Notes: generated by a model not told the origin, from the sequence alone. Positions 43,539-53,469 are shown, numbered from the stretch's first letter. The stretch: 64,000 nucleotides of DNA from Candidatus Gastranaerophilales bacterium (GCA_944325625.1 CALVAP010000002.1:57154-121153); one strand, 5' to 3'. A program made the numbers and translations.

Positions 43539-45488
43539 ATGAATGCAGTTTTGACTACAATTTCGGAATATTTTGTGCAAAGTATTGCAACAGTACTTTT
43601 TTTACCGTTGTGGGTTGTTTTGATGATTTTTATTAATTCTTCAATACCGTTTCTCGCATCCAAGAAAATGACTTTAAATTTAACTTTGGGGTCCAGTTTT
43701 TTGGGATTTGTTTTTGCAGTATTTAGTCTTTTTTATTGTATTAAAAACCCGCAAGCCCTTGTGGAAAACAATATTACTTGGATGAGTACGGATTTTCAAA
43801 TTTCCTTTGGGGTTTTTGTTGACAATCTGAGTGCGTTGATGCTTGTCTTTACAAGCTTAATTTGTTTTGTTGTTCAATTATTCTCTTTTGGATATATGAA
43901 GAAAGATGAAAGTTTTCATAGATTTTATATTTATTTGAATTTGTTTATGTTCTGTATATTCGGCTTTATATTGGCATCAAATGTAATTCAGTCGTATGTG
44001 TTTTTGGAGTTGGTGGGAGTTATAACTTATCTTTTGATTGGTTTTTGGTATAAAAAAAGGTCAGCGACTCGTGCGGCTCGAAAAGCTTTTATTATTAACA
44101 GAATTGGAGATGTTTGTTTATTAATTGGAATAGTTGTTTTGGTCTATTTTTCTGTTGTTTTCAATTCTGCTCAAAATATGGTTACTTTATCTTATTCAAC
44201 GCTGCAGTTTGCTGTAGAGACTTTGTATTCAATGGTCTCTGATAATGCTTATTTAGCCATTGGCGTATTAATCTTTTTGGGGATAATGGCTAAAACAGCG
44301 CAAATTCCTATGCAAAATTGGATTGTTGGAACTATTGAGGCGCCTGCTCCTGCTACGGCACTTATGAATTCGTTTGGAATTGTTGCGGTTGGGGTATATT
44401 TGTGTGCCAGATTTTATCCTTTATTTATTCTTTCCAAGTCGTTAATGATTTTTATTACTTTTATTGGAATTGTTACGGCTTTGATTGGCGCTTATGTTGC
44501 TATGAGTCAAAATGATTTAAGAAAAATATTGGCGTATTCAACTTCTTCCCAGTTGGGAGTTGTTTTAGTCGGATTTGGTGTTGGGGCATTTTCTGCTTCG
44601 ATATTTTGTTTTGTTGTTCATGGAGTTACTAAAGCTTTGATGTTTTTGGTTGGCGGGGCGTTGATTACCTCTTTGAAAAATGAGGCGGATATAAGATATA
44701 TGGGAGCTTGTAGAGAAAAATTGCCGCTTTACGCTTTTTCATTTTTTATAGGTGCTATTTCACTGTGTGGAGCGCTTTTTAGTGGGTTTTACTCGGAGGC
44801 TTCTTTGTTTAACAGCGTTTTAGATTTTGGAAATGAGTTTTTAAGTTTTGGCTTTTTGCTTTTTGTTTTCATGAGTGCGTTTTATTTGTTTAGAGCTTAT
44901 TTTCTCATTTTTGAAGGTGATAAAAAAGATGATATTTCCCAAGATTTTTCAGAATGGACTATTAAATGTTCAATTGTGTTATTGAGCTTAATTGTTATTT
45001 TTATCGGATATATTTTACGCGGATGTTTTGGAGATTTTATATTCTTTATTAGTCCGGATAAGCTTAATTATTTGAATTTGGTGCAAAATGTTTTATTATT
45101 GTTTGTAGTATTTGGCGCCGGTTTTATTGCGTATCAGCTTTATATGGCGCAGAATAAGACGTACATTATTCTTAAAGAAAAAGCTTTGAATAAAAGTAAC
45201 CTTCCCTATAAGTTGTCATATAATGCTTTTTACTTTGATAAAGTCAGTGATTGGTTTGCAGAAAGTTTGTTTTTACGTTTGTGCAGATTCTTTGATTTTA
45301 TAGAAAAGTATGTGATTGGAGGGATTTTTGTGGTTTTAGCTTTAACTACACGTGTTTTTAGTTATATTTTTTCAAGAAGCCAAACCGGGAATGTTCAATC
45401 TTATGTTACTTACTCGTTGATTGTTCTGAGCGGGGTTTTGGCAGTGGTAGCGGTGCTTTATATTTTAGGAAGCTTGATGGGAGTTTAA
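43539..45488 (+). CDS. nuoL: Complex I antiporter-like subunit L
   Basis: 649 residues, about 16 membrane helices. Antiporter-family residues are retained: Glu in FLELVGVITYLLIGFW and Lys in MAKTAQIPMQNWIVGTIEAP (canonical 'KSAQ.PLH.WL.DAMEGPTPVSA'). His appears in VVHGVTKALMFLVGGA. The C-terminus continues past helix 14 with the long segment expected for the lateral helix of NuoL (about 545-649). The proton half-channel therefore looks functional. Confidence 0.95.
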   Translation: MNAVLTTISEYFVQSIATVLFLPLWVVLMIFINSSIPFLASKKMTLNLTLGSSFLGFVFAVFSLFYCIKNPQALVENNITWMSTDFQISFGVFVDNLSALMLVFTSLICFVVQLFSFGYMKKDESFHRFYIYLNLFMFCIFGFILASNVIQSYVFLELVGVITYLLIGFWYKKRSATRAARKAFIINRIGDVCLLIGIVVLVYFSVVFNSAQNMVTLSYSTLQFAVETLYSMVSDNAYLAIGVLIFLGIMAKTAQIPMQNWIVGTIEAPAPATALMNSFGIVAVGVYLCARFYPLFILSKSLMIFITFIGIVTALIGAYVAMSQNDLRKILAYSTSSQLGVVLVGFGVGAFSASIFCFVVHGVTKALMFLVGGALITSLKNEADIRYMGACREKLPLYAFSFFIGAISLCGALFSGFYSEASLFNSVLDFGNEFLSFGFLLFVFMSAFYLFRAYFLIFEGDKKDDISQDFSEWTIKCSIVLLSLIVIFIGYILRGCFGDFIFFISPDKLNYLNLVQNVLLLFVVFGAGFIAYQLYMAQNKTYIILKEKALNKSNLPYKLSYNAFYFDKVSDWFAESLFLRLCRFFDFIEKYVIGGIFVVLALTTRVFSYIFSRSQTGNVQSYVTYSLIVLSGVLAVVAVLYILGSLMGV

Positions 45489-45489
45489 G

Positions 45490-47061
45490 ATGAATTTTTT
45501 GTCGATACCTGTTTTGATATTTTCACCTTTGATTGTGGCTTTATTGATTTTGAGCCCGTTTTTTCCAAACAACGAGATTAAAATCAGACGGTTTAGCAAG
45601 GCGTTTGCAATTTTGCATTTTATATATAGTACTTTATTCTTATTATTCTTTAATCCGACTAATTTTGGTTGGTCGTATCAGAAAGAGCTTACCTTTTTTA
45701 ATGTTAGCTGGCTTAAGACATTGGGAATTACTGCAACGTTTGGGATGGATGGGTTGTCATTAGTTTTTGTTATTTTAACTTCGTTCCTTGTTATGCTTGC
45801 TATTATTGCCAGTAAGAGTATGATTAGAACAAAACATCGTATTTATTATCCGCTTATATTGATATTGCAAAGTGCATTGTTGGGTGTTTTTTGTGCAAAA
45901 GACGTATTTCTCTTCTTTTTATTTTGGGAATTGGAATTAATTCCTATGTATTTTCTTATCAGTCAGTGGGGGGATAGAGATAGTTCTGCTGCTATGAAGT
46001 ATGTTGTTTATACATTTTTTGGCAGCATGTTGATGCTCTTAGGCATGCTGGTTTTGTATTTTTACAGTTTTTCTATAAGCGGAGTTTTAACAGCTGATAT
46101 AGAAAGTTTGAGTATGTCAGAAAATGTCTTTGCAATGTGGTTTCAAGCTTTTATTTTCTTGTGTTTGTTATTCGGTTTTGCTGTGAAGTTACCTATTGTG
46201 CCTTTTCATAATTGGCTTGCAGAAGCTCAAGTAAGTTCTGTTACTCCGGTTAGTATTCTTATGGCAGGTGTTTTGCTCAAGATGGGCGGATATGGGATTA
46301 TTAGATTTAACATCGGTTTGTTCCCCGAAGTGTTTAGTAATTTTGCTCCTTTGCTGATTATTTTGGGTGTGGTTAATCTTTTGTATGGTGCTTGTCTTGC
46401 CATTGTTCAAACTGATATTAAAAAAATTGTTGCTTATTTTTCATTATCAAGTATGGGGTTGGTTTTGGTTGGATTGGGCTCGTTGAGCGAAGCCGGGTTT
46501 GAGGGGGCTGTTTTCCAAATGGTTTCACATGGTTTGATTGCTTCAGGCTTGTTAATGCTTGTAGGGATTATATATTTACGTACTAAAACCCGTGAAATTT
46601 CTGCGCTTGGCGGGTTAAGTCAAGTAATGCCGATATGTATGTATTTGGGACTTATTATTTGTCTTGGTGCAATAGGTGTTCCGCTTTTTTCGGGTTTCCC
46701 CGCAGGGTTTATGGTATTAGTTGGGCTGCTCCTTAGTGATATTGAGCCTCAGGCCTTTTTGGTTTGTATGATTGTGTTGTGTGTTTTGGGAGCAGTACTT
46801 TCTGCGGGATACATTTTGCGGCTCTTTCACAAAACTTTTTTTGGCTCTGTTTTGTCCCAATTTAGGGCAGATACTGTTCAGATTGACGAAGACGGTAATG
46901 AAATTACAGTGGTTTATCCTAAAAGGGGAATTACCAAAAGTGAGATAGTTGTTCTTTCTCTTCTTGCTTTTGCTATTATATTTTTTGGTGTTTTCCCAAA
47001 TTCGGTTCTTGATATATTCGAGGTTACATCAGATATTATTTTAGATTTTATGAAGGTTTAG
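45490..47061 (+). CDS. nuoM: Complex I antiporter-like subunit M
   Basis: 523 residues, 14 membrane helices. FWELELIPMYFLI holds the key Glu, VKLPIVPFHNWLAEAQVSS the key Lys and the His-Asn-Trp loop, and VSILMAGVLLKMGGYGIIR the broken helix 7. All of these match normal NuoM. A hydrophilic insert near 455-480 (DTVQIDEDGNEITVVYPKR) lies on the cytoplasmic side. It follows nuoL by 1 bp. Confidence 0.96.
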   Translation: MNFLSIPVLIFSPLIVALLILSPFFPNNEIKIRRFSKAFAILHFIYSTLFLLFFNPTNFGWSYQKELTFFNVSWLKTLGITATFGMDGLSLVFVILTSFLVMLAIIASKSMIRTKHRIYYPLILILQSALLGVFCAKDVFLFFLFWELELIPMYFLISQWGDRDSSAAMKYVVYTFFGSMLMLLGMLVLYFYSFSISGVLTADIESLSMSENVFAMWFQAFIFLCLLFGFAVKLPIVPFHNWLAEAQVSSVTPVSILMAGVLLKMGGYGIIRFNIGLFPEVFSNFAPLLIILGVVNLLYGACLAIVQTDIKKIVAYFSLSSMGLVLVGLGSLSEAGFEGAVFQMVSHGLIASGLLMLVGIIYLRTKTREISALGGLSQVMPICMYLGLIICLGAIGVPLFSGFPAGFMVLVGLLLSDIEPQAFLVCMIVLCVLGAVLSAGYILRLFHKTFFGSVLSQFRADTVQIDEDGNEITVVYPKRGITKSEIVVLSLLAFAIIFFGVFPNSVLDIFEVTSDIILDFMKV

Positions 47062-47063
47062 AT

Positions 47064-48500
47064 ATGGATTTTTTGACAGATATAAAAGTTGCATTCCTTC
47101 CGGAATTGATAATTGCAGGGTTTGTTTTTATCAACATATTTTTGTCGTTGTTTTTCAACAAAAAATTTTATAAAACTTCTCAGTGGATTGCGATATTGGG
47201 GGTTTTATCAGCTTTTGCGGCGATTGGTATGGTGCAGGCAGAACCAACTTATCAGGCGTTTAATAATTCATTAATTTGTAATGTTTATACGGTATTTTTT
47301 AAGAGTTTAATTCTTGTTGCTTCGTTTTTCGTGATTTTAATTTCACACAAAGTCATAAAGAAAAAAAGAGCAAAGGCGTTTGAACACTTTTCAATATTGT
47401 TTTGCGCGATACTTGGAGCTATGCTTTTGGTTAGTGCAAACGACTTTTTAAGTGCTTTTGCTGCTTTGGAAATGTTGGGCATCAGTTGTTATTTACTTTC
47501 TGCTCTATTAAAAAATTATAGGGCTAAAGAATCTTCTTTGAAATATTTAATTAGCGGGATTGTAGCTTCGGCTGTTTTTCTTTTTGGAGTTTCTTATATT
47601 TATGGAATAACGGGAACAATTAATTTTGATAATTTAATGTTGGCTTTAGAAGGATATCAGGGAAGTATGTTGTTTGCACTGGCTTCAATTATGGTTGTTA
47701 GTGCACTCACTATGAGAATTTCAGCTATGCCTTTTGCAAATTATGTTCCGGATGTGTATAACGGTTCTAGTTATCCTGTTGGAGCATTTTTATCAATTGT
47801 TCCGGTAGTGGCTGGTTTTTCATTTCTTTCAAGGTTTTTGTTAATTGTTTCTCCTTATTCTCCTGCTTTGGGCGTTGTAATTATGATTTTTGCCCTATTA
47901 ACAATTTGCTATGGTGTATATGGAGCATTAAGACAAACGGATATGAGACGGTTTATGGGTTATAGCTCTACAATTCAAAGCGGGTTTATGTTGCTCGTAC
48001 TTGGGGTTGTGAATGCTTATAATATTTCAAGTCTACTGTATTATTTGATTTGTTATTTGTTTATGGCTCTTGCTTTGTGGGCGGGTTTGTCTATGTTTTA
48101 CAATTCTACGGGTCGAGATGATATTGGAGCATATAGGGGGGTAGCTTATAGTAGACCATTTTATACTACTGCTATGATATTTGTTTTGATGGCTTTTGCC
48201 GGATTGCCTCCAACTTCAGGTTTTTTAGCTAAGTTCTTTGTGATGTCAGCAATTGCAAGACTAGGGTTTATGTATATCATTTTCTTACTTGTTGCGCTTT
48301 TACTTATGGTAGTTGGAGTTTGCGTATACTTAAAACCACTAAGAGTTATGTTCGAAAAAACGTCAGAAAATATTAATATGCCAAATAAAGCTGTTTTTAC
48401 TAAGATTACGTTGTATGTTTGTACAGCTGTGACAATATTACTTTGTTTGTATTCGGCTAAAATTATTGAATTTTGTGAGCTTATTGCTTATTCTCTTTGA
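47064..48500 (+). CDS. nuoN: Complex I antiporter-like subunit N
   Basis: 478 residues, 14 membrane helices. FAALEMLGISCYLLSALL holds the key Glu. The loop-helix region AMPFANYVPDVYNGSSYPV replaces the canonical 'PFH.W.PDVY.G.P..V'; the Lys before it is not obvious (TMRISAMPF), so proton transfer in this subunit may differ. The last gene of the cluster: its 3' end overlaps the convergent GIY-YIG gene by 20 bp. Confidence 0.94.
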   Translation: MDFLTDIKVAFLPELIIAGFVFINIFLSLFFNKKFYKTSQWIAILGVLSAFAAIGMVQAEPTYQAFNNSLICNVYTVFFKSLILVASFFVILISHKVIKKKRAKAFEHFSILFCAILGAMLLVSANDFLSAFAALEMLGISCYLLSALLKNYRAKESSLKYLISGIVASAVFLFGVSYIYGITGTINFDNLMLALEGYQGSMLFALASIMVVSALTMRISAMPFANYVPDVYNGSSYPVGAFLSIVPVVAGFSFLSRFLLIVSPYSPALGVVIMIFALLTICYGVYGALRQTDMRRFMGYSSTIQSGFMLLVLGVVNAYNISSLLYYLICYLFMALALWAGLSMFYNSTGRDDIGAYRGVAYSRPFYTTAMIFVLMAFAGLPPTSGFLAKFFVMSAIARLGFMYIIFLLVALLLMVVGVCVYLKPLRVMFEKTSENINMPNKAVFTKITLYVCTAVTILLCLYSAKIIEFCELIAYSL

Positions 48501-48762
48501 GTGAATTTTCATATTCTCTGACGAGTTTATCTTTTTGAGCTCTGTTGAGAGTATGTTTTATTCTATATTCTTCTTTTTGTGCTTCTTGTTTTGTGTCAAA
48601 TGCCTTTACATATACGATTTTTATGGGTTTAAATGCTTTTGTATATTTTGCGGCAAGACCTTGTTTATGTTTTTCAAATCGTTTTTCAACATCATCGCTG
48701 TAGCCGCAATAATACGTGTTTTTTTCAGTTAGCAGAATGTATGTGTAATATTTTTTGCTCAT
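48481..48762 (-). CDS. GIY-YIG domain protein (UPF0213/YhbQ type)
   Basis: 93 residues from the ATG at 48762; a TTG two codons upstream opens the frame. GIY-YIG core: YTYILLTEKNTYYCGYSDD followed by VEKRFEKHKQG and the conserved Glu in KEEYRIK. The family contains small nucleases of unclear role; here YCG replaces the usual YIG. It overlaps the Dus gene upstream by 38 bp and nuoN by 20 bp on the opposite strand. Confidence 0.88.
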   Translation of the reverse strand: MSKKYYTYILLTEKNTYYCGYSDDVEKRFEKHKQGLAAKYTKAFKPIKIVYVKAFDTKQEAQKEEYRIKHTLNRAQKDKLVREYENSLKENKQ

Positions 48763-49726
48763 TTTCAATAATTTCGTCCAACAAATTTATAATATTATTG
48801 TAATTGTCTTCTGTTACGAGTTTACCACGATAGGCGCCTCCGCCTCGAATTCCTTTAATGTAGTATGGGTAAAACTTTCTGAAAAACTTTATTCCGTTTT
48901 CTTCTCCACGATGTGCAATTTCACAATTAAGATGCTCTTTTAGTGTTTCGATTTTTTCTTTCAATGACTGCTCGGGTAGAATTTCTCCTGTATTAAAGTA
49001 GTGTTCTAATTGCTTAAAAAGAAAAGGGTTACCCAGTGCGCCTCTACCGATTGCCAGTCCGTTTGCTTTAGAGAGGTTTAAACATTCAATGGCATTTTTT
49101 ATATTTGTTATGTCACCGTTTGCGTAGATGGGTATTTTTACTTCATTAACAAGTTTAGATATTTCTGCCCAGTCTGCCTTGTCAGCATACATTTGGCTTC
49201 TGGTTCTGGCATGAAGTGTTATCGCGTCAGCTCCGGATTCTTCCATTAGTTTGCCAAATTCTACAAAATTTTTGGTATCTAAAGTCCAACCTAATCGAAA
49301 TTTTACTGTTACAGGTTTATTTACATGGTCTTTTATTGCTTTTACTATATCTGATGCGAGTTGTGGGGTTTTCATAAGCGCAGAGCCGTCACCGCCGCAT
49401 ACAACTTTTTTTACCGGACAGCCCATATTAATATCTATAAAGTCTGCTTTGTTTTCAATAATTTTTGCTGCTTTTGCCATTATATGAGGTTTATGTCCGG
49501 ATAGTTGAAAAGCTAAAGGAGATTCATTCTCGTTTGATTCCAGAATTTTAGCGTTGGGATTATTTACAAGTGCTTCTGAACTTAGCATTTCCGTAACAAG
49601 CAGACAATCTTTGTCCATGCTTCTGACTATGCTTCTTAGCACCGTATCGGTTATTCCTGCCATTGGTGCAAGCATGAGGTTTGAGTTTAACTGATAGTTT
49701 TTTATTTTAATTTTGTTGGGTTGCAT
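48725..49726 (-). CDS. dus: tRNA-dihydrouridine synthase
   Basis: 333 residues, FMN TIM barrel of the DusB-like branch. LMLAPMAGITDTVLRSI binds FMN, INMGCPVKKVVCGGDGSAL is the substrate-side motif with Cys, VKFRLGW and ITLHARTRSQMYADKADW are further barrel strands, and GLAIGRGALGNPFLF is the phosphate-binding end. Reduces specific uridines in tRNA with NADPH. It overlaps the TPR gene by 20 bp and the GIY-YIG gene by 38 bp. Confidence 0.94.
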   Translation of the reverse strand: MQPNKIKIKNYQLNSNLMLAPMAGITDTVLRSIVRSMDKDCLLVTEMLSSEALVNNPNAKILESNENESPLAFQLSGHKPHIMAKAAKIIENKADFIDINMGCPVKKVVCGGDGSALMKTPQLASDIVKAIKDHVNKPVTVKFRLGWTLDTKNFVEFGKLMEESGADAITLHARTRSQMYADKADWAEISKLVNEVKIPIYANGDITNIKNAIECLNLSKANGLAIGRGALGNPFLFKQLEHYFNTGEILPEQSLKEKIETLKEHLNCEIAHRGEENGIKFFRKFYPYYIKGIRGGGAYRGKLVTEDNYNNIINLLDEIIENEQKILHIHSAN

Positions 49727-51857
49727 ATTGTTTAAGTTCTTGCATTCTATTTTTTGCGTATTGTGTATATTCGTTATCGGATTGAGATTGGCTCAGGTAT
49801 TTTTGGTAATTTGAATAGGCTTCTTTGTATCTTCCGAGGTAATCTAAATCGAGCGCTATAGAATAATATGCCTCGGGAATTGCATTTGAAAGAGATACGG
49901 CTTTTTGATATTCTGCTAGGGCTTGTGAATATTTCTTTTGAGCGTCATAAACCATTCCGCGATAGTAATATGCAAAGGCGTTATTTTTGTTTTGTGAAAG
50001 AATGTTGTTCAAAACAGCATTTGCATTTGCGTAATCACCTTTCGAATAAAGGTCCAAGGCTCTTTCCAGAGCTACTTGATCCTGCTGGTCAACTACATAA
50101 TTAAAAAGTTCTTTTATATTTGTGTCGTTGGGTTTGATTGTTAGTGCCTTGGTTAAATAACTTTTAGCATTGGTCCAGTCCTCAATATTAACATATGCTT
50201 GTCCAAGATAAAAGGCAATATCTGCATTATTAGGCTCTTTTGTTATGGCAAGTTTGTAATATTCAATAGCTTTTTTATCTTCATTCATTGCTTGATAACA
50301 AGATCCGATGTTTACATAAGTTTCAGCGGTTTTGGGTTCTATAGCTTGATATTGAGTTATTGCTTCTGCATATCGTCCTTCTTTGTACAAATCAGCAGCG
50401 GTTATTGATTTTGATACTGCGTTATCTGCCTTTAATTCCGACTCATATTTTTTCAATGCTTCATTATTGGGGTTTTGAACAAGCCCGTCTGCGATAACTT
50501 TGGTTGCATTTGTGAAGTCTTCTTTTTGTTTATATGCTTGTGCCAGGTTTATGTAACAATCCGGATTTTTTGGATCCATTTGAATTGACTTTATGTAGTT
50601 GGAAATCGCCTCATCCAGTCGGTTAGCCTTGTGAAGTTGATAGGCGTAATTGTATAATGTTGTAGCATCTTTGGCGCCGTTTTGAGTTGCATTGGCGTAG
50701 TGATTTAGCATTTCTTCCGGACTTGAGATTTTACTCATGGCATCTAGCATTAGGTTTTTAGCTTCTGTATTGTTTGGTTCAATTGCTAAAATTTTTCTGT
50801 ATTCTTCAGCAGCTTTATCAAATTGTTTTAGTTCATTTAGACAAGAGGCTTTATAGTATCTTGCGGATGTATCTTGCGGATTAAATTGGAGTACTTCATC
50901 ATATGCATTTATTGCTAAGTTGTACTCTTTTTGACTTTGATATAGTGTACCTATGTTAAATCGAGTGGTAAGATTTTTGGGATTAAGTGCTTTTGCTTTT
51001 GAATATTCTTGTAAGGCTTTTGGATAATCTCCCAGTTTTTGATAAACGGCTCCGAGGTTTGTGTGCGCTTCTGCATCATTGGGATTTATTCCTATTTTTT
51101 TTATCCATATACTCTCAAGTTCCAACATTAAAGGCTGATTGTTTTCTGCTTCACTCAGAGTATAGTTGTATTCTGCGTTTGCAAGATTGACTTCGCCCAG
51201 TGCATCGTATGCTTTGGCTAATTTAAGGTGATTTGATGCATTCTTTTTGTTGATTGTAAGTGCTTTTTTATAGTAATCAGCCGCCTGTTGATGATTACCA
51301 AGAATTGTGAATAAATCTCCGGCTTGTGATAGGCTGTCTTCTTTTATGGAATTTTCTTCACTTGCTTGTATAAACTCATATGCACTTGCTGCAAATTCAC
51401 CTTCTTTTTTTAGATTTTTAGCAATTTGGTAGCGATTTTTGAGGTTTGTTGCTATTTGTGTTTGCTTGTATAGATAATTTAAGTTGCTTTCATTGTCTCG
51501 AATTGCTTTTTCTGCAGATTCATCGGTAAGTTTTAGTCCGTAATACTTTAGATAAAATAATGCCGACCTTAAATCATTCATTGCTTTTGTGTATTCATGG
51601 GATTTGTTGTTATAATATGTAGCTCTTAAAAGATGATTGTTTATTAAGCCTATTCTGATGTTATTATCGTAGGGGTTTAGTCTTAGTCCTTTTTTTAGTT
51701 CCGTTATTGCACTTGTGTACTGGCTGTTTTTTGAATAATAATCAGCCTTTTCATAACATGACTGAGCTTCCATTACGTCTTTTTGTGAAATGTCGCATAG
51801 CGCAGGTAACCCAAGAATTGTACATATTGCTGCAGATACCAAAATTTTCTTATACAT
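49707..51857 (-). CDS. Exported TPR-repeat protein
   Basis: 716 residues. Signal peptide about 1-22 (KILVSAAICTILGLPALC). Almost the whole mature protein is tetratricopeptide repeats, roughly fifteen units of 34 residues with the A8/G8/Y11/A20/P32 pattern (for example YLKKGL-, YKKALTINKKNASNHLKLA, YSKAKALNPKNLTTRFNIG, YIKSIQMDPKNPDCYINLA). A possible scaffold in the periplasm or at the outer membrane, for example for pilus or polysaccharide assembly; no partner can be read from the sequence. It overlaps the dus start by 20 bp. Confidence 0.85.
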   Translation of the reverse strand: MYKKILVSAAICTILGLPALCDISQKDVMEAQSCYEKADYYSKNSQYTSAITELKKGLRLNPYDNNIRIGLINNHLLRATYYNNKSHEYTKAMNDLRSALFYLKYYGLKLTDESAEKAIRDNESNLNYLYKQTQIATNLKNRYQIAKNLKKEGEFAASAYEFIQASEENSIKEDSLSQAGDLFTILGNHQQAADYYKKALTINKKNASNHLKLAKAYDALGEVNLANAEYNYTLSEAENNQPLMLELESIWIKKIGINPNDAEAHTNLGAVYQKLGDYPKALQEYSKAKALNPKNLTTRFNIGTLYQSQKEYNLAINAYDEVLQFNPQDTSARYYKASCLNELKQFDKAAEEYRKILAIEPNNTEAKNLMLDAMSKISSPEEMLNHYANATQNGAKDATTLYNYAYQLHKANRLDEAISNYIKSIQMDPKNPDCYINLAQAYKQKEDFTNATKVIADGLVQNPNNEALKKYESELKADNAVSKSITAADLYKEGRYAEAITQYQAIEPKTAETYVNIGSCYQAMNEDKKAIEYYKLAITKEPNNADIAFYLGQAYVNIEDWTNAKSYLTKALTIKPNDTNIKELFNYVVDQQDQVALERALDLYSKGDYANANAVLNNILSQNKNNAFAYYYRGMVYDAQKKYSQALAEYQKAVSLSNAIPEAYYSIALDLDYLGRYKEAYSNYQKYLSQSQSDNEYTQYAKNRMQELKQYATQQN

Positions 51858-52004
51858 AACATCCTCGCTAATTTTCCAATTGACTATATTTTATACTAAT
51901 TTATAGTTTTTGAACAGTGTATGCAATACTCAAAAGGTTATTTGTTCTATTTATTAGTTTTTGTTATAATACCAGTGAGGATTTAATAAGGTTATTAAGG
52001 GATA

Positions 52005-52652
52005 ATGAGAAAATTCACAAAAAGAGATGCAAAAGAGTTCAACAAAATAAGAGCATTTTTTCAGTGGTTTGTAACAACTTGTATATACGGTTTGTACTAT
52101 AAGGTTATGTACAGACTTGAAGTTCAAGGGCGCGAGAATGTACCAAGAGATAGAAAGTTTATAGTGGCGGCAAATCACTTATCAGCAGCAGACCCCTTTT
52201 TAACCATTTATGCAATAAGACGTCCTGTCGCTTATATGGCAAAATCGGATTTGTTTGAGTCAAATTTTGTTATGACGTTGTTTTTGGATTGGCTTGGTGC
52301 GTTTGCTGTTAATCGTGATAAACTCGATGTTTCTACAATCAAAACAGCACTTGCTGTGAAAAATTCAAGTTGGGTTCTGGGTTTGTTCCCTCAAGGCACA
52401 AGAGTTTTGAACGGTAAACTTGAGGATATATCAAGAGGTTTTGCCGCCCTTGCTAGGACAACTAAAACAGACATTTTGCCTATAGCAATAATAGGTGCGG
52501 ATAAAAAAACTAAGCTTCCCTTTAAAGGTAAGGTCGTATTGAAGATTGGTAAGGTTATTCCCGTAAGTGATGATATTAATGGTATGGTTAAGCAGTGGTG
52601 TGAAGCAATTTCTAACTTAACAGGATTTGAGTATGTGAAGGAATCTGTATGA
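52005..52652 (+). CDS. PlsC-type 1-acyl-glycerol-3-phosphate acyltransferase (first copy)
   Basis: 215 residues. The acyltransferase NHxxxxD motif is AANHLSAADPFL; the second motif GAFAVNRD and third LFPQGTRVLN follow with the expected spacing. Makes phosphatidic acid from lyso-phosphatidate at the inner membrane. The stop overlaps the start of a second, similar gene (ATGA), so the pair arose by tandem duplication or acts on different acyl donors. Confidence 0.9.
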   Translation: MRKFTKRDAKEFNKIRAFFQWFVTTCIYGLYYKVMYRLEVQGRENVPRDRKFIVAANHLSAADPFLTIYAIRRPVAYMAKSDLFESNFVMTLFLDWLGAFAVNRDKLDVSTIKTALAVKNSSWVLGLFPQGTRVLNGKLEDISRGFAALARTTKTDILPIAIIGADKKTKLPFKGKVVLKIGKVIPVSDDINGMVKQWCEAISNLTGFEYVKESV

Positions 52653-53359
52653 AAGAGAAAAATTTTACAAGAAGATATCAGTCAGAATACAATTGGTATA
52701 AAATTCTTGTGCAGTTTTATGCTATATTTTTCGTGTGTAAGCCTTTCTGGTCGTTGTTTTATAAAATAGAAGTAATTGGTAGAGAGAATATTCCCAAAGA
52801 CCGCAAAATTATTCCTGCGGCAAATCACATTTCATATTTTGACCCATTCTTGGTTTTTATGTCTACGTGGAAGCCCGTTGCTTTTATGGCAAAAAAAGAA
52901 CTTTTTGAAAGAAGTTCTAAGAACACATTATTATCCAAATTTTTGGATAATTGGCGTATAGGTTGGTTGGATAGATTGGGTGCTTTCTCGGTAAATAGAG
53001 AAAAATTGGAGGTTTCAACCATAAAAACCGCTAAAGATGCGCTAAAAACAAAACGATGGACTTTGGGGATATTTCCACAGGGGGGTATACGCAAGAATAA
53101 AAAAATTGAGAATGTCAACAAAGGTTTTGCTGTTCTTGCAAAGATGGTTGGTGTTGATATCCTCCCCATAGGAATTACCGGTTGTGAAAGTTACAATTGG
53201 GATTTTTGGCATAAGAAAAAAATTACTATAAAAATTGGAAAACCTATTCCCTCATCATTGGAGATAGACGAAATCCAAAAGCGTTGGGCTAAGGCTGTAG
53301 CTGAGCTTGCAGGATATGAGTGTGTTGTAGATGAGGAACAAGTTGGTGTATTAAAATAA
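52649..53359 (+). CDS. PlsC-type 1-acyl-glycerol-3-phosphate acyltransferase (second copy)
   Basis: 236 residues. Motifs AANHISYFDPFLVFM (NHxxxxD), LGAFSVNREKLEVSTIKTA and IFPQGGIRKNK parallel those of the preceding gene; the phrase 'NR.KL.VSTIKTA' is shared almost exactly, evidence of paralogy. In motif III the usual EGTR is QGGIR. Co-translated with the first copy. Confidence 0.9.
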   Translation: MKEKNFTRRYQSEYNWYKILVQFYAIFFVCKPFWSLFYKIEVIGRENIPKDRKIIPAANHISYFDPFLVFMSTWKPVAFMAKKELFERSSKNTLLSKFLDNWRIGWLDRLGAFSVNREKLEVSTIKTAKDALKTKRWTLGIFPQGGIRKNKKIENVNKGFAVLAKMVGVDILPIGITGCESYNWDFWHKKKITIKIGKPIPSSLEIDEIQKRWAKAVAELAGYECVVDEEQVGVLK

Positions 53360-53411
53360 ACGCCCCTGTTTGTGTTAATCCTAAACTCATCTTAATAAAA
53401 CTTAAAAAATG

Positions 53412-53420
53412 TGTTACAAA
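53412..53420 (+). promoter_or_regulatory. Extended -10 promoter (TGTTACAAA)
   Basis: TG-n-TACAAA, 50 nt before the chosen HNH start. Flanking sequence AAAATGTGTTACAA is shared with the promoter at 16555. Confidence 0.4.
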
Positions 53421-53469
53421 TTTGAAAATTTGGGAATATTACTAATGTAGTAGTATGAAGAGAATATTC

